Below the pieces are notes generated by a model. It had not been told where the DNA came from. It did not search any database and saw nothing but the letters and a program-made list of their open reading frames with translations. The translations under genes and the position numbers were made by a program. Shown here piece by piece: positions 60,286-64,000 of a stretch of DNA of 64,000 nucleotides. The stretch comes from Myxococcales bacterium (GTDB lineage Bacteria > Myxococcota_A > Polyangia > Polyangiales > Houyiibacteriaceae): contig JAHBWH010000009.1 in NCBI GenBank assembly GCA_019637115.1, positions 1 to 64,000 of the forward strand, read 5' to 3'. The stretch's first letter is position 1. Every line of letters starts with the position of its first letter.

Positions 60286-61144
60286 AACGGTACCCGGCTC
60301 CTTGGTTGGGCATCGACGCCTCCGCGCGCAGGTAGAGGAAGCGCCCGCGCTCGGCCCAGGGGGCGATGCCGGGGAAGAGCTCGGCGTGTTGCATCTCGTC
60401 GAGACCGCGAGCGATGTCGCTATGGGGCCCCCCTGTGCGGTCGAGCCGCCCGAAACCAGATGGCCGACGGCTCTCCGCAGGCGCCCCGGCTCCGGGAAGC
60501 CCGAGCTCCATCGCGGCGTCGCAGATGAAGCGCTTCACGAGCGGGACGCCACAGTGGAAGACGTATGTGACACGCGCCGTGATCAACTCGCGAGGTCCGA
60601 ATCGCTCTCTCAGGTCGTCCGAGCCCGGGCGCTCGGGGAAGGTCACGGAGGTGGCTGCGCGGTTGTAGCGGATGGCCTCGGTCACGAACGAGTCCCCCGT
60701 CGCCGCGACGGCCGTGCGGATGCTGCTCTGGACCTCTTCGGTCAGCGTCACCGACGGCGCGAGGTGAATGAGCGGAAGGTACGCCGCCGAGCGGATCGCG
60801 CGAATCCTCGGGCTTCCGCGACCCGCGCTCGGCTCACCTCCAAAGACCAAATCGGCCGGCTCGGCGCCGCCGACCTCGTCGAAGTCGACCTGGTTGATCT
60901 CCTCACCATCGTAGAACGCAGGATCGTCCGGGAGCACGACGATCGCGGCCCGCACGGCTCGGTTCGCGGCGTGCCGGACCGAGAGCTTCGCCACGTAGAG
61001 GAGCGAGAGCTGCACGAGACTCAGGAAGAGGATCGTCACGATGGGGAACGCGATGAGGAACTCCGCGTAGGCAGCGCCCTGAGAGTCGCTCGCGAGCGAA
61101 CGACGAGCCCCTGAGTCTCCCTTCGGTGATGTCGCTCGCTGCAC
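60278..61144 (-). CDS. TadE-like pseudopilin
   Basis: 288 residues with SDSQGAAYAEFLIAFPIVTILFLSLVQLSLLY, the TadE motif with Gly before the Glu-containing helix, and a C-terminal periplasmic domain. GTG start with GGGAGG 6 nt before it. TadE/F proteins are processed by the prepilin peptidase TadV and help assemble Flp pili. Neither TadV nor the TadA ATPase lies in this window. Confidence 0.8.
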   Translation of the reverse strand: MQRATSPKGDSGARRSLASDSQGAAYAEFLIAFPIVTILFLSLVQLSLLYVAKLSVRHAANRAVRAAIVVLPDDPAFYDGEEINQVDFDEVGGAEPADLVFGGEPSAGRGSPRIRAIRSAAYLPLIHLAPSVTLTEEVQSSIRTAVAATGDSFVTEAIRYNRAATSVTFPERPGSDDLRERFGPRELITARVTYVFHCGVPLVKRFICDAAMELGLPGAGAPAESRRPSGFGRLDRTGGPHSDIARGLDEMQHAELFPGIAPWAERGRFLYLRAEASMPNQGAGYRYE

Positions 61145-61165
61145 GGCGCCTCCCTCTCGGTTTCC

Positions 61166-61354
61166 TCAGTCGGGCGCGGGGTACCCGAACTCTTGGTACT
61201 GCACGTCCGCGTCGTCTCGGACGGCCTCGTAGTGACGGACCCACGCCACGATGGCGACGATCGCCACGAGCACGAGCACGATGAGGTACTCGGAGGTCAT
61301 GCCGCCGACCTCGTCGTCGAGCAGGCGCACCCGCTCCCGGGAACGAACGCTCAT
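61166..61354 (-). CDS. Small Flp-pilin-like protein
   Basis: 62 residues: a charged N-terminus, DEVGGMTSEYLIVLVLVAIVAIVAWV with a prepilin-like G|x3-E-Y pattern, and a short acidic tail. ATG 61354 overlaps the stop of the next pilin-like gene (ATGA). Such 55-65 residue proteins are major or minor Flp pilins. Confidence 0.75.
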   Translation of the reverse strand: MSVRSRERVRLLDDEVGGMTSEYLIVLVLVAIVAIVAWVRHYEAVRDDADVQYQEFGYPAPD

Positions 61355-61554
61355 GGGACCGGCGCTCCCAGGACGATTTGGCTGAAGCGGAAGGCACGGA
61401 AGATGGGGACGCCGACCGCCAAGAGAGAGGCCGAGACCAAGATCCCCACGACGATCACGAGCAGGAGATACTCGGTGAAGGCGATGCCTCGCTCGTCCTC
61501 GAGGAGGCTCGCTGGCACCGCTCGTAGATCCCGCGCGTTGGTCTCGTCGGTCAT
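61351..61554 (-). CDS. Small Flp-pilin-like protein
   Basis: 67 residues with ERGIAFTEYLLLVIVVGILVSASLLAVGV, again Gly before TEY and a single hydrophobic helix. GAGGAG precedes the ATG. It overlaps the neighbouring pilin-like gene by 4 nt, so the set is co-translated. Confidence 0.75.
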   Translation of the reverse strand: MTDETNARDLRAVPASLLEDERGIAFTEYLLLVIVVGILVSASLLAVGVPIFRAFRFSQIVLGAPVP

Positions 61555-61569
61555 CTCTCGTCTCCTCGT

Positions 61570-61746
61570 TCAATCGTCGGAGAGCATCTCCGTCGACTGG
61601 CTCCGAACACCGAACTCGACGTGGTCACCGAAGGTCCTCCACGTCAGCAGGCAGACCACCGCCAAGAGCACGAGCAAGATCACGTATTCCGACGTCGAGA
61701 GACCTCGCTCGTCGTGACGGAGGCTCGATGAGGGGGAGTCGACCAC
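61570..61746 (-). CDS. Small Flp-pilin-like protein, first of the operon
   Basis: 58 residues from GTG 61746: VVDSPSSSLRHDERGLSTSEYVILLVLLAVVCLLTW then an acidic tail. It has the same ERG-x3-SEY signature as the two following genes and was too short for a simple 60-residue cut-off. AAATCT lies 6 nt before the GTG. Start uncertain, but the pilin signature makes the gene convincing. Confidence 0.7.
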   Translation of the reverse strand: MVDSPSSSLRHDERGLSTSEYVILLVLLAVVCLLTWRTFGDHVEFGVRSQSTEMLSDD

Positions 61747-62011
61747 GAATCGAGATTTGTCGGCGCGTCGCGACGGGGCGACGACAATTGCGCGCCTTCG
61801 TTCGTTTCTTGGGCATCCCGACCTGCCGTCGTCGCGCGCTGTCCAACGTTGTCCACCGTTCGCAGGCCATCAGCCCGACTCTTCGGGTCGAGGCGGAACG
61901 AGAGTCCCCAGTGGGACCACGAGGCGGATTGTGTGAACGCCACTCCGGATCTGAATTCTCGCGCTGGGACGCGCGACCTTTCGGCACGTGCTTTGCTGAG
62001 CGGCTGGCGAC

Positions 62012-63640
62012 ATGAGGACCTCTCTCACGCTCGTCGTCACGCTCGTCGTTCCAACGCTCATGAGCTGCGTCAGCGACAGCGCCGAGCTCGACGGACCGCC
62101 GCTCGACGGCGGCGAGCGGCCGCGGATCCCCGACGCGACCAGCCCCGAGCCGTTTGGCGATCTGCGGGATCCCGACGCGCTCCCGCCCTCTGTCGAGCTA
62201 GACGACGAGCCCCTGATCTTCGCCCGAGGCGCGCGGTTCCGCGACGTCCAGGCGAGCTGGGCGAACGCGATGATCTCCTCGCTCAGCGAACGAGGCGTGA
62301 TCGCGGGCTACTCGGATGGCACGTTCCGCCCAAATCACCTCGTCACACGCGCAGAGCTCGCTGCGCTCCTCGTCGCGGCCTTTCCGCGCTGCGCGACGAC
62401 GCGCCCCGTGCGCGCCTTCCGCGACGTGCCCGAAAGCCATTGGGCACACGCAGCGGTCGACCGCGCGCAGCGCTGCGCGATGATGAGCGGATACCCCGAC
62501 GGGTCGTTCGGCCCAGCCCGCTCGACCACGCGCGTCGAGGCGCTCGTCGCGATCCACGGAGCCCTCCGAGGAACGACGCCATCCGTCGACGAGCGCGCAG
62601 GCATCGTCGAACGTTGGAGCGCAGGAGCCCGCGCGTCGGCGGTCCACGAGCGGTACTTCGACGCCGCCCGCATCCCCGCGTGGGCCCACGCTGCGTTGAT
62701 CTCGGCGACCGAAGCCGGGATGGTCATCCTCGGCGCCGATCGCGAGGGCATCGAACGCGGCGCTCGGCGCGTGCTGCTTCACGACGTCGCCGCCACGCGC
62801 GCCGACGTCGCCGCGTTGCTCTACGGCGCGGTGAACCATCCTCGCGGGGACGACCTCGGCGAGAACCCGCGCCCGCCGGCGGGGGGAGCCTTCCGCGCGA
62901 CCCCCTACCGAGGAGAGGCTCTCCTCGACGGCGAGTGGGTGCTCTCGTTCGATGACGGCCCGCGCGCTTCCAGCGTCCAAGTCGCGCGCGCCCTTCGAGC
63001 GAAGGGCGTCACGGGCCTCTTCTTCATGGTCTCGCACACCCTCGGGTGGGTGGACGCGAACGGCGTTCAACTCAACCCGTCGACGCAGAGCTTCGTCGAC
63101 GGAGTGCTGCGCGAAGGACACGTGCTGGCGAACCACTCTCACCGGCACTGCATTCGGGGCGCGTCCTGCGGGGGTCGAGGGCTCGCGGAGCTGCCGAGCG
63201 GGGAGCTCTCGTTCGAGCTCGAGACGACGCACCGCGTTCTGCGGGCCTCGATCGCGCACGCGGGGCACCGCCCGACCGACAAGATGCTGCACTTCTTCCG
63301 CGCACCGGGCAGCCAGGATGGTGCGTCTTGGAGCGCAGCGGCGGCCGCGAGCGCGTCCACCGCGCGCTTGCCCGGGAACTACCGTGGGACGATCGCATGG
63401 GACCTTCCCCGCAGCGGCCATGACATCGGCGAGTGCTGGAACCGGGGGCTCGACGGGGCAGCCTGCGCGACTCGTTACCTGCGGGAAATCGACGCGGCGC
63501 GGATGCGGAAAGGCGTGATCCTCATCCACGACAACTTTCCTCAGGCCGCCGACATGGTCGGGCCGCTCATCGATGGGCTGCGCGCGCGTGGAATGCGCGT
63601 CGTCCACCCACGTTGCGTCGTGGGGTGCAGTCGACCCTGA
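62012..63640 (+). CDS. Lipoprotein with SLH domains and NodB-type polysaccharide deacetylase
   Basis: 542 residues: lipobox TLMSC, an Asp/Pro/Glu linker, three SLH-like domains (about 70-255; FRDVQASWANAMISSLSERGVIAGYSDGTFRPN, VPESHWAHAAVDRAQRCAMMSGYPDGSFGP and a weaker third), and a NodB deacetylase domain (about 300-540) with SFDDGP (D314/D315), HSHRH (H375, H379), FRAPGS and VILIHD. NodB enzymes remove acetyl groups from GlcNAc polymers. SLH domains usually bind secondary cell-wall pyruvylated polymers of Gram-positives, so their presence on a lipid-anchored protein of a Gram-negative is notable. Confidence 0.85.
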   Translation: MRTSLTLVVTLVVPTLMSCVSDSAELDGPPLDGGERPRIPDATSPEPFGDLRDPDALPPSVELDDEPLIFARGARFRDVQASWANAMISSLSERGVIAGYSDGTFRPNHLVTRAELAALLVAAFPRCATTRPVRAFRDVPESHWAHAAVDRAQRCAMMSGYPDGSFGPARSTTRVEALVAIHGALRGTTPSVDERAGIVERWSAGARASAVHERYFDAARIPAWAHAALISATEAGMVILGADREGIERGARRVLLHDVAATRADVAALLYGAVNHPRGDDLGENPRPPAGGAFRATPYRGEALLDGEWVLSFDDGPRASSVQVARALRAKGVTGLFFMVSHTLGWVDANGVQLNPSTQSFVDGVLREGHVLANHSHRHCIRGASCGGRGLAELPSGELSFELETTHRVLRASIAHAGHRPTDKMLHFFRAPGSQDGASWSAAAAASASTARLPGNYRGTIAWDLPRSGHDIGECWNRGLDGAACATRYLREIDAARMRKGVILIHDNFPQAADMVGPLIDGLRARGMRVVHPRCVVGCSRP

Positions 63641-63663
63641 GGACGACGAGCAGGTGACCCACG

Positions 63664-64000
63664 TCACGCGACCAAGATGATGCCTGCCACGAAGAGCGTG
63701 AGGATGCTCGCGAGCGCGAGCAGAACCCAGCGTGGTGCTCCGAGGTCCGAGTCGGCGGTGGCCCAGGCGAGGAACCTCATCCGCCACATCGCAAAGGTCG
63801 TCGACCTGGCCGGGAGGAGGTCCGTCGGCGCCACGAAGACCCCGACGCCCTCGTGAGGTTTCGGGGGCGCGGAGAGAGAGTTCGCTCGCGGGCGCGGGGC
63901 CGCGGAGGGCGGCAAGGGGATACTCGGCAACGTCGTCGCGTATGGGGATGCCGCCCGACCCGTGCCGTACCGGACGCGGCCGACCCTCGGGGGAGCTTCG
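63664..64000 (-). CDS. C-terminal part of a membrane-anchored protein, 5' end outside window
   Basis: The minus-strand frame is open to the right edge: 112 residues ending in a single membrane segment (WVLLALASILTLFVAGIILVA). The preceding part is Pro/Ala/Arg-rich (PPRVGRVRYGTGRAASPY, LPSIPLPPSAAPRPRAN). The layout, a charged linker then one C-terminal helix, fits a tail-anchored protein or a Ser/Thr kinase-type end, but no catalytic domain is visible. Confidence 0.55.
   Translation of the reverse strand, partial: EAPPRVGRVRYGTGRAASPYATTLPSIPLPPSAAPRPRANSLSAPPKPHEGVGVFVAPTDLLPARSTTFAMWRMRFLAWATADSDLGAPRWVLLALASILTLFVAGIILVA

Overview
The window looks like chromosomal DNA of a myxobacterium (phylum Myxococcota, most like the Polyangia/Sandaracinus side). 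This is inferred from the very high GC content with GC-biased third codon positions, the many lipoproteins with D/A/P-rich linkers and Cys-rich repeats, PEGA-domain proteins, a trypsin-like protease ending in a MYXO-CTERM-like anchor, a MopE-like Cys/Asp-rich motif, FIST/histidine-kinase pairs and a large multidomain regulator. No rRNA, tRNA, CRISPR array, integrase or complete insertion sequence was seen.

Layout: 1-0.6 kb is the end of sucD. 0.6-14 kb holds an HNH-domain protein, a double-CXXCG protein, a minus-strand operon of two PEGA proteins and two Cys-rich lipoproteins plus a lipoprotein fragment, then two plus-strand surface lipoproteins and an Imm49-like protein. 14-20 kb has a FIST sensor coupled to a hybrid histidine kinase, a degenerate Lgt-like membrane protein, a PAP2 phosphatase and a degenerate receiver protein. 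20-30 kb has a beta-propeller-like lipoprotein, a thrombospondin-3 repeat protein downstream of a broken trypsin domain, a barrel-like protein, a LysR regulator, an unknown lipoprotein, a trypsin-like protease and a heme-oxygenase-fold enzyme. 30-34 kb has a PDZ-like protein, a MITE, and a GNAT / repeat micro-ORF / BtaA-like trio. 34-41 kb is a catabolic operon: acyl-CoA synthetase, citryl-CoA-lyase-like protein, VOC protein, GST, and one 1022-residue protein fusing maleylacetate reductase, an alpha/beta esterase and homogentisate 1,2-dioxygenase. 41-55 kb is envelope genes (DUF2490, BBP2-like porin, glycosyltransferase, Cys-rich lipoproteins) and a two-gene sensory operon. 55-58 kb is a MerR-HTH/NB-ARC/TPR regulator. 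58-62 kb is a six-gene Tad/Flp-type pilin and pseudopilin operon. 62-63.6 kb is an SLH-polysaccharide deacetylase lipoprotein, and the right edge cuts a membrane-anchored protein.

Three things stand out. (1) Four copies of a ~150 bp element with long terminal inverted repeats share one orientation. Three sit in the N-terminal coding region of an exported or membrane protein, between start codon and hydrophobic core, with the frame kept open, which recalls Rickettsia palindromic elements. (2) About ten first-in-unit genes have a TANNNT box 5-9 nt before the start codon and no Shine-Dalgarno sequence, whereas operon-internal genes use ATGA overlaps or GGAGG sites. This suggests widespread leaderless transcription. 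(3) The triple-fusion catabolic enzyme keeps the main motifs of all three domains. Short tandem repeats (12, 15, 36, 94 bp) and segmental duplications are frequent.
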